Shown piece after piece: positions 16,468-25,330 of a stretch of 64,000 bases of DNA. Source of the stretch: Streptomyces cyaneus (lineage in GTDB: Bacteria; Actinomycetota; Actinomycetes; Streptomycetales; Streptomycetaceae). Each line of letters starts with the position of its first letter. The first letter of the stretch is position 1. The notes below the pieces were generated by a model. That model saw nothing but the letters and a program-made list of their open reading frames with translations. It ran no database searches and was not told the DNA's origin. The stretch lies in assembly GCF_004028635.1 (NCBI RefSeq), contig NZ_ML138678.1:620001-684000 (forward strand). The letters run 5' to 3'. The position numbers were made by a program, and so were the translations under genes.

Positions 16468-17875
16468 CGCGTCCCTCGGTCACGGCGTCGGCCAGGGCCC
16501 GGTGGTCGCGTTCGTTCTGGTCGGCGTAGGCCCCGGCGAACTCCACCAGGGCACGGTCGAAGCTGTCGCCGCGGCCGAGATAGGCGGCGATGGCGATCGG
16601 GTCGCCCGAGCGGGCGTGGGCGCGGGCCAGTGCGGCGCCGCACAGGCGGGCGAACAACCCGAGGGTCCGGGCGTCCATGGTCTCGGGGCGGGCGATGCCC
16701 TTCCAGTCCCGCAACTGCCGTACGTAGAAGTCGCGTTCGCGGCCGTCGAAGCCCGTGACGTGCTTCCAGCCGAGGAAGATGTCGCTGGCGGCCTGCATGA
16801 GCCGCTGCCCGGCCACCACCCGCTCGCCCTGGTTCTCGTACGGGCTCGCGCCGCAGTGGGGGGCGAGGACCGACTCGCCCGCCTCCTTGGCCTGCAGCAG
16901 GAGCGGGTCCTCGTCGTCGCGGCCGAGCAGCAGGATGATCCAGCAACGGGTGCCGACACTGCCGACCCCGACGACCTTGCGCGCCATGTCGACCACATGG
17001 AACCGGCTCAGCAGGTGCCGCCGCTCCGATGACAGGGTGTCCGCGTAGCCGGCCACCAGTTCCCGCAGGGTCCGTCCCAGTTCCTCCCCTTCCGTGCCGG
17101 GCAGCAGCTCCGTCAGGGGTGTGATCAAGGGGGGATCCGAGATGATCCGGTGTTCGCCGTCCACCACCCGGGTCAGCTTCGCTGCCGCCTGCAGACTCGT
17201 CCGGGTACGGGCCTTCGCCGCGGCCCGGGAGGCCCGCTGCTCCTCCTGCTTGCCGGGCGGCTTGGGCAGGAGCGCCGCGATCTGGTCGAAGTCGTCCCGC
17301 GCGTACCAGACGTCGAGGGTGGGCAGGGAGGCGAACTCCCGCATGCGCTCGCGGTAGGCCTCCACTCCGGCGCGGACGACGGTGTCGGACTCCTTCGCGG
17401 GGAACCCGTTGGCCCGCCCGGCGATCACCAGACTCGCGGCGAGCCGCTTGACGTCCCACTCGAACGGGCCCGGCAGGGTCTCGTCGAAGTCGTTGATGTC
17501 GAACACGAGATGGCGTTCCGGGGAGGCCAGGAGCCGGAAGTTCAGCAGGTGCGCGTCGCCGCACAGCTGGGCGTACAGCCCGGTGTGCACACTCGCGCCG
17601 AGATCGGACGCCATGATCGCCGCGGCTCCTCGGTAGAAGCGGAACGGCGATTCGAGCATCCGGCCGTAGCGGACGGGGACCAGCTCGGGAACGCGGGCGC
17701 CGGACTGCCGGTCGATGATGTCGACGGGGTCCGGGCGTTTCTCGTCGGGCTCGTAGGCGGCATGGTCGGAGCGCGGCACGCGCGCGCGTGCCTCCTTGCC
17801 CCGTGCCGCGCGCTCCGCCGGGGAGAGCGGACCGTTGTTCGCCAGGGAGAGCGGACCGTCGTGCGTCGTCGCCAT
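16439..17875 (-). CDS. DUF2252-domain protein (kinase-like fold)
   Basis: 478 residues. After a polar N-terminus, the DUF2252 body starts around residue 45. Key motifs are FRFYRGAAAIMASDL, then CGDAHLLNFRLLASPERH and FDINDFDETLPGPFEWDVKRL, whose spacing of G-D-x-H-x-x-N-F and D-x-N-D-F-D resembles the catalytic and metal loops of aminoglycoside-phosphotransferase-like kinases. The family is widespread in actinobacteria and has no established substrate. The gene converges on the antiporter with a 29-bp overlap. Copy 5 of the local palindrome lies about 50 bp upstream of the start. Confidence 0.88.
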   Translation of the reverse strand: MATTHDGPLSLANNGPLSPAERAARGKEARARVPRSDHAAYEPDEKRPDPVDIIDRQSGARVPELVPVRYGRMLESPFRFYRGAAAIMASDLGASVHTGLYAQLCGDAHLLNFRLLASPERHLVFDINDFDETLPGPFEWDVKRLAASLVIAGRANGFPAKESDTVVRAGVEAYRERMREFASLPTLDVWYARDDFDQIAALLPKPPGKQEEQRASRAAAKARTRTSLQAAAKLTRVVDGEHRIISDPPLITPLTELLPGTEGEELGRTLRELVAGYADTLSSERRHLLSRFHVVDMARKVVGVGSVGTRCWIILLLGRDDEDPLLLQAKEAGESVLAPHCGASPYENQGERVVAGQRLMQAASDIFLGWKHVTGFDGRERDFYVRQLRDWKGIARPETMDARTLGLFARLCGAALARAHARSGDPIAIAAYLGRGDSFDRALVEFAGAYADQNERDHRALADAVTEGRVTARTDLTG

Positions 17876-17925
17876 GAGCGGACCTCCTTGCCCGCATGGT
17901 CACAGCCCGGCACCCCCGGTGGGAT

Positions 17926-17940
17926 CACCCGGAGCAGGTG
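17926..17940. promoter_or_regulatory. CACCC-N5-AGGTG palindrome (copy 5)
   Basis: CACCC-GGAGC-AGGTG lies about 50 bp upstream of the DUF2252 start. It shares the GGAGC spacer with copy 2 and the ATCACCC left edge with copies 2 and 3. Confidence 0.45.
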
Positions 17941-18032
17941 ATGTGGAGCCGGGGCGCGGGCGGTGGGCCGGCGAGCCCTGGGCCGACATACATGGGAAAA
18001 GCGAACGGTGTGCGCGCCGCCACGAGGACGGC

Positions 18033-19148
18033 TTACGTGCACCACCAGAGGAACCGGTTGCACGTCTCCGACGGCGACGGGTCCGGGGTCGGGTCCGATG
18101 CGGTCGGCTCCTCCGTCGGCGCCTGGGTCTCCGGCTCGGACGTGGGGGCGGGGCCCGAGGTGGACGTGCCCGAGCCGCCGCTGCCCGTCGTCGCCGACTG
18201 GGCGCTCTTGTCGGGGGTCTTGTCCTCGTCCTTCTTCTTGTCCTCGTCCTTCGGCGACTTCGAGGCCGAGGGGGAGGTCGAGGGACTGGGTGACGGTGAG
18301 TCCTCCCCGCCCGTCCCCGTCGCGCCGTCCGTCGCGTCCGGGGACGCGGACACCTCTTCCGATGCCGCGCCCTCCGCCGACTCGTCCCCGGCGGCCGCCG
18401 GCTTCGGGCTGCTGCCCGGGGCGTCCAGGCCGAGTTCCGCGAGGCTCAGACCTCCGGCAGCCAGGACGAACCCCGCGGCGACCAGCAGGGCCCGGCGACG
18501 GCGGCGCCGGTGCGCGGCGGCCTTGCGATCGCGACGGCTGGCACCGGCCTCCCCGGACTCCTCGTCCAGGTCGCCCTCGTCTTCCTCGTCGTACTCGTCG
18601 TACTCGTCCTGCTCGGCGTACCCGGCGTCTTCGTCGCGCTCGTCGTGACCGCGCCTGCGCCCACGCCGCTGCGCCGCCCGCCGTGCGGCCCGTCCACCGA
18701 CCGGCGCGACCGACGCCGCCTCGACGACCTCACCGGCCTCACCGGAGTCCGGGGACTCGACCTCGGCCGCAGTCTCCTCGGAGTGCGCGTCGACATACCG
18801 GTCGCCGTACTCACCACCGCCGTACTGCCCGGCACCGTCGTACTGCCCCGCACCGCCGTATTGGGCCGCATCGCCGTATTGGCCCGCATCGCCGCCGTGT
18901 GCCCCGGGGCCGGCCCCGTACTGCCCTGCACCACTCCAGTACTGCCCCTCGTACGCCGCCGCGTACGGGCCCTGGCTCCCCACGGCCCCCACAGCCCCCG
19001 CGGGCGCCTGTACGGGCCTCTCGGCCATCTGCGGGTACACCTCGCCGCGCGCGCCCGCGTACCCGCTCAGCTCTTCGATCACGGTGCCGCACCCCGGGCA
19101 GGCGAGGGCGCCGTTGAGGTGCCTGCGGCACGGGTGGCAGTAGTCCAT
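18033..19148 (-). CDS. SCO2400-type zinc-ribbon, tail-containing membrane protein
   Basis: 371 residues. The N-terminus MDYCHPCRRHLNGALACPGCG holds two C-x2-C pairs of a zinc ribbon with an intervening His. It is followed by a long Gly/Tyr/Gln-rich segment (repeats of GQYGGA type, residues about 60-120), an acidic stretch (DEYDEYDEEDEGDLDEE), a basic run, one transmembrane helix (LLVAAGFVLAAGGLSLAEL, about 240-260), and a Ser/Thr/Pro-rich external tail ending SETCNRFLWWCT. The conserved CNRFLWWC terminus and Cys ribbon match the streptomycete SCO2400 family, of unknown function. The repeat-rich cytoplasmic part looks disordered. Confidence 0.82.
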   Translation of the reverse strand: MDYCHPCRRHLNGALACPGCGTVIEELSGYAGARGEVYPQMAERPVQAPAGAVGAVGSQGPYAAAYEGQYWSGAGQYGAGPGAHGGDAGQYGDAAQYGGAGQYDGAGQYGGGEYGDRYVDAHSEETAAEVESPDSGEAGEVVEAASVAPVGGRAARRAAQRRGRRRGHDERDEDAGYAEQDEYDEYDEEDEGDLDEESGEAGASRRDRKAAAHRRRRRRALLVAAGFVLAAGGLSLAELGLDAPGSSPKPAAAGDESAEGAASEEVSASPDATDGATGTGGEDSPSPSPSTSPSASKSPKDEDKKKDEDKTPDKSAQSATTGSGGSGTSTSGPAPTSEPETQAPTEEPTASDPTPDPSPSETCNRFLWWCT

Positions 19149-19297
19149 GACGCGGGAAGACTAAGGAACCGACCCGCGCCTTTCCTAGCGGCTGCTGTGA
19201 AGGTTGTGTGCGGAACTGGCCTTTCCAGTTTGGTCGGTGGGGGTCAAGCCCGACCATTCGGCGCGATCCTCCGCGCCGGTTCCGTACGGCAACGTCG

Positions 19298-19334
19298 CGT
19301 GGCCCGTCGCACGTACACCGTGCGACGGGCCACG
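19298..19334 (-). terminator. Hairpin terminator of the YtfQ-type transporter operon
   Basis: A perfect 16-bp stem (CGTGGCCCGTCGCACG and its complement) with a 5-nt loop TACAC begins 25 bp beyond the stop of the last permease gene. It separates the operon from the SCO2400-type gene. The remainder of the 19149-19358 gap shows nothing else. Confidence 0.8.
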
Positions 19335-19358
19335 TCGACCCAAGTGCTCAGGTGCGGC

Positions 19359-20399
19359 CTATGTTTGCTTGCGCGTCGTCATCGCCCGCTGGATCAGGAT
19401 GAACGCGCACAGCAGCACACCCGTGGCGATCTTCGTCCACCAGGAGCTGAGCGTGCCCTCGAACTGGATGATGCTCTTGATCAGGCCCAGCACGAGGACG
19501 CCGAACAGGGTGCCCAGGACGTAACCGGAGCCACCCGTCAGCAGCGTGCCGCCGATGACGACCGCGGCGATCGCGTCGAGTTCCATGCCGACGGCGTGCA
19601 GCGGGTCACCGGACTGGATGTACAGCATGAACAGCAGGCCGGCCAGCGCCGAGCAGAAGCCGCTCACCGTGTACACGGCGATCTTCGTGCCGCCCAGCGG
19701 AAGCCCCATCAGCAGCGCCGACTGCTCGTTGCCGCCGATGGCGTACACACGGCGGCCGAAGCGCGTGTAGTGGAGTATGTAGAAGGCGGCGGCGAGGACG
19801 ACCAGGGCGACGATGGCGCCGATCGACAGCTCCCCCAGTCCGAGCGACACCCGGGTCTGGGCCATGCTGCTCACCGTGGAGTCGCTGATGGAGATGGACT
19901 CCTTGCTGATGACCAGGCACAGGCCCCGGAAGAGGAAGAGGCCGGCGAGGGTCACGATGAACGGCTGGATCTCGAAGTTGTGGATCACATAGCCCATGAG
20001 GAAGCCGCCGAACGCCCCCACGCCCAGGGCGAGCGGGATGACCAGCAGCAGCGGCAGGCCCTGACGCTCCACCAGCCACGCCGTGAACATGGTGGTGAAG
20101 CCGATCAGCGAACCGACGGACAGGTCGATGCCGCCGGACATGATGACGAAGGTGGCGCCGACGGCGGCGACCAGCAGATAGCTGTTGTCGATGAACAGGT
20201 TGAGGAAGACCTGCGGTTCACCGAAACCGTAGTTCTGGTAGCGGCTGAGACCGCCGATGTACATCGCGAGGAACAGGCCGGCCGTGACCAGGACGGGCAG
20301 CCGCCGGTCGCCGAGCAGACGCGCGGCCGCGGACGCCGGTGCCGGCTTGGACGCCGTACGGCCTTCCGCTGCCGTACGGGTCTTGGTGGTCGCGCTCAT
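19359..20399 (-). CDS. Sugar ABC transporter permease (YjfF type)
   Basis: 346 residues from ATG 20399, which overlaps the previous permease stop (ATGA). About nine transmembrane helices are visible, with the ribose/galactofuranose-permease signature [17 protein letters not shown] at residues about 85-101 and the C-terminal AVVIGGTLLTGGSGYVLGTLFG. This is one half of the heterodimeric inner-membrane channel fed by the YtfQ-type binding protein and driven by the duplicated ATPase; E. coli YjfF serves galactofuranose uptake. It is the last gene of a four-gene minus-strand operon and is followed by a strong hairpin. Confidence 0.88.
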   Translation of the reverse strand: MSATTKTRTAAEGRTASKPAPASAAARLLGDRRLPVLVTAGLFLAMYIGGLSRYQNYGFGEPQVFLNLFIDNSYLLVAAVGATFVIMSGGIDLSVGSLIGFTTMFTAWLVERQGLPLLLVIPLALGVGAFGGFLMGYVIHNFEIQPFIVTLAGLFLFRGLCLVISKESISISDSTVSSMAQTRVSLGLGELSIGAIVALVVLAAAFYILHYTRFGRRVYAIGGNEQSALLMGLPLGGTKIAVYTVSGFCSALAGLLFMLYIQSGDPLHAVGMELDAIAAVVIGGTLLTGGSGYVLGTLFGVLVLGLIKSIIQFEGTLSSWWTKIATGVLLCAFILIQRAMTTRKQT

Positions 20400-21493
20400 C
20401 GCGACACCTCCATCTTCGGGGCGGCGTCGGCCGGGGTGGCGGGCTCCGCCGGGGCGGTGGTCCGGGCGCCCTTCGCGCCGAAGACCTTGGCCCGGAACTT
20501 CGGGGACTGCAGCAGGCAGACGACGATGACGACGGCGGCCTTGAAGACCAGGTTGGTCTGGGTGGGCACGCCGATGGTGTAGATCGTGGTGGTCAGGGTC
20601 TGGATCACGAGGGCGCCGATCACCGTGCCGCCGATCGAGAACCGGCCGCCGAGCAGCGAGGTGCCGCCGATGACCACCGCGAGGATCGCGTCCAGCTCGA
20701 TCCACAGGCCGGCGTTGTTGCCGTCCGCGGCCGAGGTGTTGGAGCTGATCATCAGGCCGGCGATGCCCGCGCACAGGGCGCAGAACATGTACACCATGAT
20801 CTTGATGCGCCGGGAGCGGATGCCGACCAGGCGGCTGGCCTCGGCGTTGCCGCCGACCGACTCGACGAGCAGGCCGAGCGCCGTGCGGCGGGTCAGGGCG
20901 ACGGTGACGGCCACGACGGCGGCCACCACGAAGATGGAGAAGGGCAGGGTCAGCCAGTAGCCGCCGCCGATGAGCTTGTACGGCTCGCTGTTGATGGTGA
21001 TGATCTGGCCGTCGGTGATCAGCTGGGCGACACCGCGTCCGGCGACCATGATGATGAGGGTCGCGATGATGGGCTGGATGCCCATCCGGGCGACCAGGAA
21101 GCCGTTCCACAGGCCGCAGACGACCGCCGCCACCAGGCCGATGCCCATGGCGAGGAAGACCCCCGCCAGCGCGTTCTGGTCAGCCTGGTCGCTGATGTAC
21201 GAACAGGTCAGGGCGCCGGTGATGGCGACCACGGCGCCGACGGAGAGGTCGATGCCGCCGGTGGCGATGACCAGGGTCATGCCGACCGCCACCAGGATCA
21301 GCGGCGAGCCGAACAGCACGATCGAGACGAGGCTGCCGTAGAGGTGGCCGTCCGCCATCCGGATCGCGAAGAAGTCGGGTGTGAAGGGGACGTTGACGAG
21401 CAGCAGGGCGATCAGGACCGCGACCGGCCAGAACAGGTGATGGCGCGTCAGTGCTCGCCAGCGGGAGGGTGTGGTCACTGCCGGGGTACTCAC
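20396..21493 (-). CDS. Sugar ABC transporter permease (YtfT type)
   Basis: 365 residues from GTG 21493, whose GTGA overlaps the ATPase stop. The signature VIATGGIDLSVGAVVAITGAL at about residue 75 and AVVIGGTSLLGGRFSIGGTVIG near residue 270 place it in the same permease family as its neighbour, closest in arrangement to E. coli YtfT. An earlier start in this frame would run far back into the ATPase gene and is rejected. The C-terminal tail is rich in Ala and Pro. It pairs with the YjfF-type permease to form the membrane pore. Confidence 0.88.
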   Translation of the reverse strand: MSTPAVTTPSRWRALTRHHLFWPVAVLIALLLVNVPFTPDFFAIRMADGHLYGSLVSIVLFGSPLILVAVGMTLVIATGGIDLSVGAVVAITGALTCSYISDQADQNALAGVFLAMGIGLVAAVVCGLWNGFLVARMGIQPIIATLIIMVAGRGVAQLITDGQIITINSEPYKLIGGGYWLTLPFSIFVVAAVVAVTVALTRRTALGLLVESVGGNAEASRLVGIRSRRIKIMVYMFCALCAGIAGLMISSNTSAADGNNAGLWIELDAILAVVIGGTSLLGGRFSIGGTVIGALVIQTLTTTIYTIGVPTQTNLVFKAAVVIVVCLLQSPKFRAKVFGAKGARTTAPAEPATPADAAPKMEVSR

Positions 21494-23028
21494 TGGTGCT
21501 CTCCGCTCGCGATGGTCTCCAGGATCTTGCTGGTGGTGATCTCCGGCCCGTTGGTCAGCTGTGCCACGAGCTTGCGGTCGCGCAGCACTCCGATGGTGTG
21601 GCTGAGCCGGAGCACCTCCTCCAGTTCGGCCGCGATGTACAGCACGGACATGCCGTCCTCGGAGAGGGAGACCACGAGCTTCTGGATCTCGGCCTTGGCG
21701 CCGACGTCGATGCCGCGCGTGGGCTCGTCGAGGATCAGCAGCTTCGGCTGGGTGATCAGCCAGCGGGCGAGCAGCACCTTCTGCTGGTTGCCGCCGCTCA
21801 ACTGGCCGACGCGGGCCTCGGGGTTGGCGGGGCGGATGTCGAGGGCCTTGATGTACTTGGCGACGAGTTCGTCGCGCTGGGAGGCCGGGATGGGCCGGGT
21901 CCAGCCGCGGGACGCCTGGAGGGCGAGGATGATGTTCTCGCGCACCGTGAGGTCGGGGACGAGGCCCTCGGTCTTGCGGTTCTCCGAGCAGAACGCGACA
22001 CCGGCGCCGATGGCGTCGTTGGGGGCGCTCATCGAGACCTGCTTGCCGGCGACGGTCACCTTGCCGCTGTCGGGCTGGTCGGCGCCGAACAGCAGCCGGG
22101 CCAGTTCGGTGCGGCCCGAGCCGAGCAGTCCGGCGAGGCCGAGCACCTCGCCCTTCTTGATCTCCAGGTCGAAGGGGGCGATACCGCCGGTGCGGCCGAG
22201 GCCCTCCGCCTTGACGAGCGTCTCGCCGACGTCGGAGCGCAGCTGGTGCTCGTGCAACTCCTCCAGCTGGTCCAGGGCCTTGCCGATCATCAGCTCGATC
22301 AGCCCGACCTGGTCGAGGTCGGCCACCATGTGCTCGCCGACCAGGGTGCCGTTGCGCAGCACGGTCATGCGGTCGCAGATCTCGTAGATCTGGTCGAGGA
22401 AGTGCGAGACGAAGAGGATCGCGACGCCCTCGTCCCGCAGCCGCCGCATCAGGCGGAACAGTTCGAGGACCTCGTCGCGGTCGAGGCTGGAGGTGGGCTC
22501 GTCCAGGACGAGCACCTTGGTGCCGGAGCCCTCGCCGTCGCTGTCGCCGTGGCCCACCGACCGTACGATCGCGACCAGTTGCTGCACGGCCAGCGGGTAC
22601 GAGGACAGCGGCGCCGTCACGTCGATGTCGAGGCCGAGGCGGTCGACCATCTCCGCGGCTTCCTTGCGTATCTGCTTCCACTGGATGCGGCCGGCGCGGG
22701 TGGGTTCACGGCCGATGAAGATGTTCTCCGCCACCGAGAGGTTGGGGCAGAGGTTGACCTCCTGGTAGACCGTGCTGATGCCGGCGTGCTGCGCCTGCAG
22801 CGGGCTGCCGATCCGTACGGCCTTGCCGTCGAGGGTGATCGTGCCGCCGTCCAGGGTGTGGACCCCGGTCAGCACCTTGATGAGGGTGGACTTCCCGGCC
22901 CCGTTCTCGCCCATGAGGGCGTGGATCTCGCCGGGGAAGAGCCGGAAGTCGACGCCCGACAGAGCCCGTACCCCCGGAAACTCTTTGACAATGCCCGTCA
23001 TCTCCAGGACGGGCCGCGGCTCTGCCAT
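21490..23028 (-). CDS. Sugar ABC transporter ATPase, two nucleotide-binding domains (YtfR type)
   Basis: 512 residues with two tandem ATPase domains. Domain 1 (about 1-250) has Walker [10 protein letters not shown] and the Walker B segment VLVLDEPTSSLDRDE. Domain 2 (about 260-512) has a degenerate Walker A (GLLGSGRTELAR), the signature [14 protein letters not shown], and [15 protein letters not shown]. This duplicated arrangement is typical of the carbohydrate-uptake-2 class (ribose, xylose, galactofuranose). Its stop overlaps the YtfT-type start. A hairpin (23061-23112) separates it from the binding-protein gene upstream, probably giving less ATPase than binding protein. Confidence 0.92.
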   Translation of the reverse strand: MAEPRPVLEMTGIVKEFPGVRALSGVDFRLFPGEIHALMGENGAGKSTLIKVLTGVHTLDGGTITLDGKAVRIGSPLQAQHAGISTVYQEVNLCPNLSVAENIFIGREPTRAGRIQWKQIRKEAAEMVDRLGLDIDVTAPLSSYPLAVQQLVAIVRSVGHGDSDGEGSGTKVLVLDEPTSSLDRDEVLELFRLMRRLRDEGVAILFVSHFLDQIYEICDRMTVLRNGTLVGEHMVADLDQVGLIELMIGKALDQLEELHEHQLRSDVGETLVKAEGLGRTGGIAPFDLEIKKGEVLGLAGLLGSGRTELARLLFGADQPDSGKVTVAGKQVSMSAPNDAIGAGVAFCSENRKTEGLVPDLTVRENIILALQASRGWTRPIPASQRDELVAKYIKALDIRPANPEARVGQLSGGNQQKVLLARWLITQPKLLILDEPTRGIDVGAKAEIQKLVVSLSEDGMSVLYIAAELEEVLRLSHTIGVLRDRKLVAQLTNGPEITTSKILETIASGEHQ

Positions 23029-23060
23029 GGCAGCGCTCCTCTTGAAATGGGTTCAGGCCC

Positions 23061-23112
23061 GCAGGGAGCCTCCCGGGACCGGATGGTCGCCGGTCGGCCG
23101 GAGGCTCCCTGC
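23061..23112 (-). terminator. Intercistronic hairpin between binding protein and ATPase genes
   Basis: A perfect 13-bp outer stem (GCAGGGAGCCTCC at 23061-23073 with its complement at 23100-23112) encloses a second smaller inverted repeat (GACCGG/CCGGTC). It begins 16 bp after the binding-protein stop. Partial termination or mRNA protection at this place would raise binding-protein output relative to the rest of the operon. Confidence 0.65.
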
Positions 23113-23128
23113 CGGTGGGTGCGGTCGG

Positions 23129-24130
23129 TCAGTACTTACGGGTGGGGAGCGCGTCCTTGGCCTGGTCCTGCATGAAGTCGCTCTCCTTGGTCTTGATCCA
23201 GCGCTCGACCTTGCCGCCCTCGTGGACCGTCTTCACGACCTCCATCAACTGGGGGCCGAGCAGCGGGTTGCACTCGACGATCGCGTTGATCTTGCCTTCG
23301 GACATGGCGATGAAGCCGTCCTTCACACCGTCGACCGTGACGATGAGGATGTCCTTGCCGGGCTTCTTGCCGGCCGCCTCGATGGCCTGGATGGCGCCGA
23401 GGCCCATGTCGTCGTTGTGCGCGAACAGCACGTCGATGTCCGGGTTGGACTGCAGGAAGGCCGCCATGACCTGCTTGCCGCCGGCGCGGGTGAAGTCACC
23501 GGTCTGGCTGACGACGATCTCCCAGTCGTCCTTGTGCTCGGCGTCCATGACCTCCTTGAAGCCCTTGGCGCGCTCGATCGCGGGGGCGGCACCGGTGGTG
23601 CCCTCCAGCTGGGCGATCTTCACCTTGCCCTTGTGGCCGGCCTTCTGAAGGACCTTCTCCAGGATCTTGGCGGCGCGGCGGCCCTCGTCGGTGAAGTCGG
23701 AGCCGACCAGGGCGACGAACAGGGACTCGTCGCTCTCCACGGACCGGTCGGTCAGGACGACCGGGATCTTCGCCGACTGGGCCTCCTTGAGCACGGCGTC
23801 CCAGCCGGTGACGACCACCGGCGAGAAGGCGATGACGTCCACCTTCTGCGCGATGAAGCTGCGGATCGCGGAGATCTGGTTCTCCTGCTTCTGCTGCGCG
23901 TCGGAGAACTGCAGCTTGTAGCCGGCCTCCTTGGCGGCCGACTTCACCGAGTCGGTGTTGGCGGTGCGCCAGCCGCTCTCGGAGCCGACCTGGGAGAAGC
24001 CGAGGGTGATCGTCTTGCTGCCGCCGGAGGAGGTGTTGGAGGAGGAGCCGTCCTCCTTGGCGCAGGCCGCCAGACCGGCCGTGGCCGCCACGCCGACCGC
24101 CGCGGTGAGGAAGTTCCTTCTGTTGAGCAT
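23129..24130 (-). CDS. Sugar-binding lipoprotein (YtfQ-type, galactofuranose/arabinofuranose class)
   Basis: 333 residues from ATG 24130 (GGAGAAG 3 nt upstream). The signal MLNRRNFLTAAVGVAATAGLAAC combines a twin-arginine-like NRRNF with a lipobox cut before Cys23. The mature protein is a periplasmic-binding-protein type I fold: TLGFSQVGSESGWRTANTDSVK at the start and AQKVDVIAFSPVVVTGWDAVLKEA and NDDMGLGAIQAIEAAGKKPG later. The S-E-S-G-W-R-T-A-N segment is characteristic of YtfQ, which binds galactofuranose and, less tightly, arabinose. Its promoter region holds a GTTCGAAATATCG palindrome (24227-24242), linking it to the arabinan genes in this window. Confidence 0.9.
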   Translation of the reverse strand: MLNRRNFLTAAVGVAATAGLAACAKEDGSSSNTSSGGSKTITLGFSQVGSESGWRTANTDSVKSAAKEAGYKLQFSDAQQKQENQISAIRSFIAQKVDVIAFSPVVVTGWDAVLKEAQSAKIPVVLTDRSVESDESLFVALVGSDFTDEGRRAAKILEKVLQKAGHKGKVKIAQLEGTTGAAPAIERAKGFKEVMDAEHKDDWEIVVSQTGDFTRAGGKQVMAAFLQSNPDIDVLFAHNDDMGLGAIQAIEAAGKKPGKDILIVTVDGVKDGFIAMSEGKINAIVECNPLLGPQLMEVVKTVHEGGKVERWIKTKESDFMQDQAKDALPTRKY

Positions 24131-24226
24131 GTCTTCTCCTTTGAAGAGCCGGCCCGGGAATGGACCGCTGGTACTCGGTTGGTACTCGTGTGGACCGGCT
24201 GCATTGCGTCCAGCCTGTCGATCATC

Positions 24227-24242
24227 GTTCGAAATATCGGCC
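24227..24242. promoter_or_regulatory. GTTCGAAATATCG-type operator upstream of the YtfQ-type gene
   Basis: The site matches the window consensus GTTCGAAATATCGAAC at 14 of 16 positions and lies about 100 bp upstream of the binding-protein start, between it and the lacI stop. A weaker candidate (9 of 16) lies 19 bp away at 24208-24223, the same offset as at the other promoters. Direct repeats of GGTACTCG (24170-24190) lie nearer the gene. Confidence 0.6.
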
Positions 24243-24283
24243 ACGCTTGCCCGAAAGGCGAAAGGCGACCGGGTGGTGCGATG

Positions 24284-25330
24284 TCAGCCGGGAGCGGCTC
24301 CCGGTTGAGGAAGGTACGGGAACGTGCTTGCGCGGACGACGAGTTGGGGCTCTATGGAGACCTGGGACGTCCCGGCGGGGGTACGGCCCTCGATCAGGTC
24401 CAGCAGCAGGGCGATGCTCCGTTTGCCCACCGTCGCGAAGTCCTGCCGGACGGTGGTGAGCGGCGGGGCGAAGAACTCCGACTCCGGAATGTCGTCGAAG
24501 CCGGCCACCGCGACGTCCTGGGGCGTACGCACGCCCGCCTCACGCAGCGCCCGCAACACCCCCAGTGCCATCTGGTCGTTGGCCACGAACACGGCGGTCA
24601 GGCCGCGCCCCACCCAGCCCGCCAGCTCCTGGCCGGCCCGGTAGCCCGACAGCGGGCTCCAGTCCCCCCGCAACAGCATCGGCGGTTCCACGTCCGCCTC
24701 TTCGAGGGTCGCCCGCCAGCCGGCGACCCGGTCCACCGCCTCCTGCCAGTCCTCGGGCCCGGCGAGATGCCAGACCCTGCGGTGGCCTGCGGCGAGCAGA
24801 TGGCCGGTGGCCAGCCGTGCGCCCAGACTCTGATCCACGTTGACGCTGGGGACCCCGGCGCCCGAGCCGGTGCCCACGGCCACCACCGGGAACGGGTGGC
24901 GGAGTTCGGCGAGGGCCTCGACCGCCGACCGCTGCGGGGCGATGGCGACGACCCCCTCCACCCCGCCCTCGCTGAGGCGGTCCAGGGCCTCGGACAGCGT
25001 CTCCACCGTCAGCCTGCGCAGACTGACCGTCGAGACCAGATAGCCCTCGGCACGCGCCGCCTCCTCCAGCGCGAACAACGTACTGGCCGGACCGTAGAGC
25101 GTGGTGTTGGAGGCGACCACACCCAGGGTCCGGGTGCGCCGGGTCGCCAGGGCCCGGGCGGAGAAGTTGCGGCGGTAGCCCATCTCCTCGATCGCGCGCA
25201 GCACCTTGGCCCGTGTCTCGTCCCGCACATTGGGGTGGTCCCCCAGCACGCGGGACACGGTCTGGTGGGACACACCGGCCTGGCGTGCCACGTCGGCCAT
25301 GGTGGGCGGCCGAAGCTGCGAGTGGGGCAC
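24284..25330 (-). CDS. LacI-family transcriptional regulator
   Basis: GTG 25330 (348 residues) has AGGAGG 7 nt upstream and gives the usual short N-terminus before the helix-turn-helix TMADVARQAGVSHQTVSRVLGDHPNVRDET; an ATG at 25405 would add 25 atypical residues. The hinge YRRNFSARALATRRTRTLGVV is followed by a sugar-binding type I domain (SVNVDQSLGARLATGHLLAAGHRRVWHLAGP, then VAVAGFDDIPESEFFAPPLTTVRQD). It sits immediately upstream of the YtfQ-type transporter operon on the same strand and is the natural candidate for sensing its sugar. A LacI-type operator (25521-25538) lies in its own leader. Confidence 0.92.
   Translation of the reverse strand: MPHSQLRPPTMADVARQAGVSHQTVSRVLGDHPNVRDETRAKVLRAIEEMGYRRNFSARALATRRTRTLGVVASNTTLYGPASTLFALEEAARAEGYLVSTVSLRRLTVETLSEALDRLSEGGVEGVVAIAPQRSAVEALAELRHPFPVVAVGTGSGAGVPSVNVDQSLGARLATGHLLAAGHRRVWHLAGPEDWQEAVDRVAGWRATLEEADVEPPMLLRGDWSPLSGYRAGQELAGWVGRGLTAVFVANDQMALGVLRALREAGVRTPQDVAVAGFDDIPESEFFAPPLTTVRQDFATVGKRSIALLLDLIEGRTPAGTSQVSIEPQLVVRASTFPYLPQPGAAPG

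Noticed and set aside
18510..20582. A 690-codon open frame on the plus strand through the SCO2400-type gene and permease
   Set aside because: It runs antisense through two recognisable genes and a strong terminator, with no domain and no start signal.
24170..24200. Direct repeats GGTACTCG and TGGACCG upstream of the YtfQ-type gene as operators
   Set aside because: They are short and imperfect, with no second occurrence elsewhere in the window; no support beyond local repetition.
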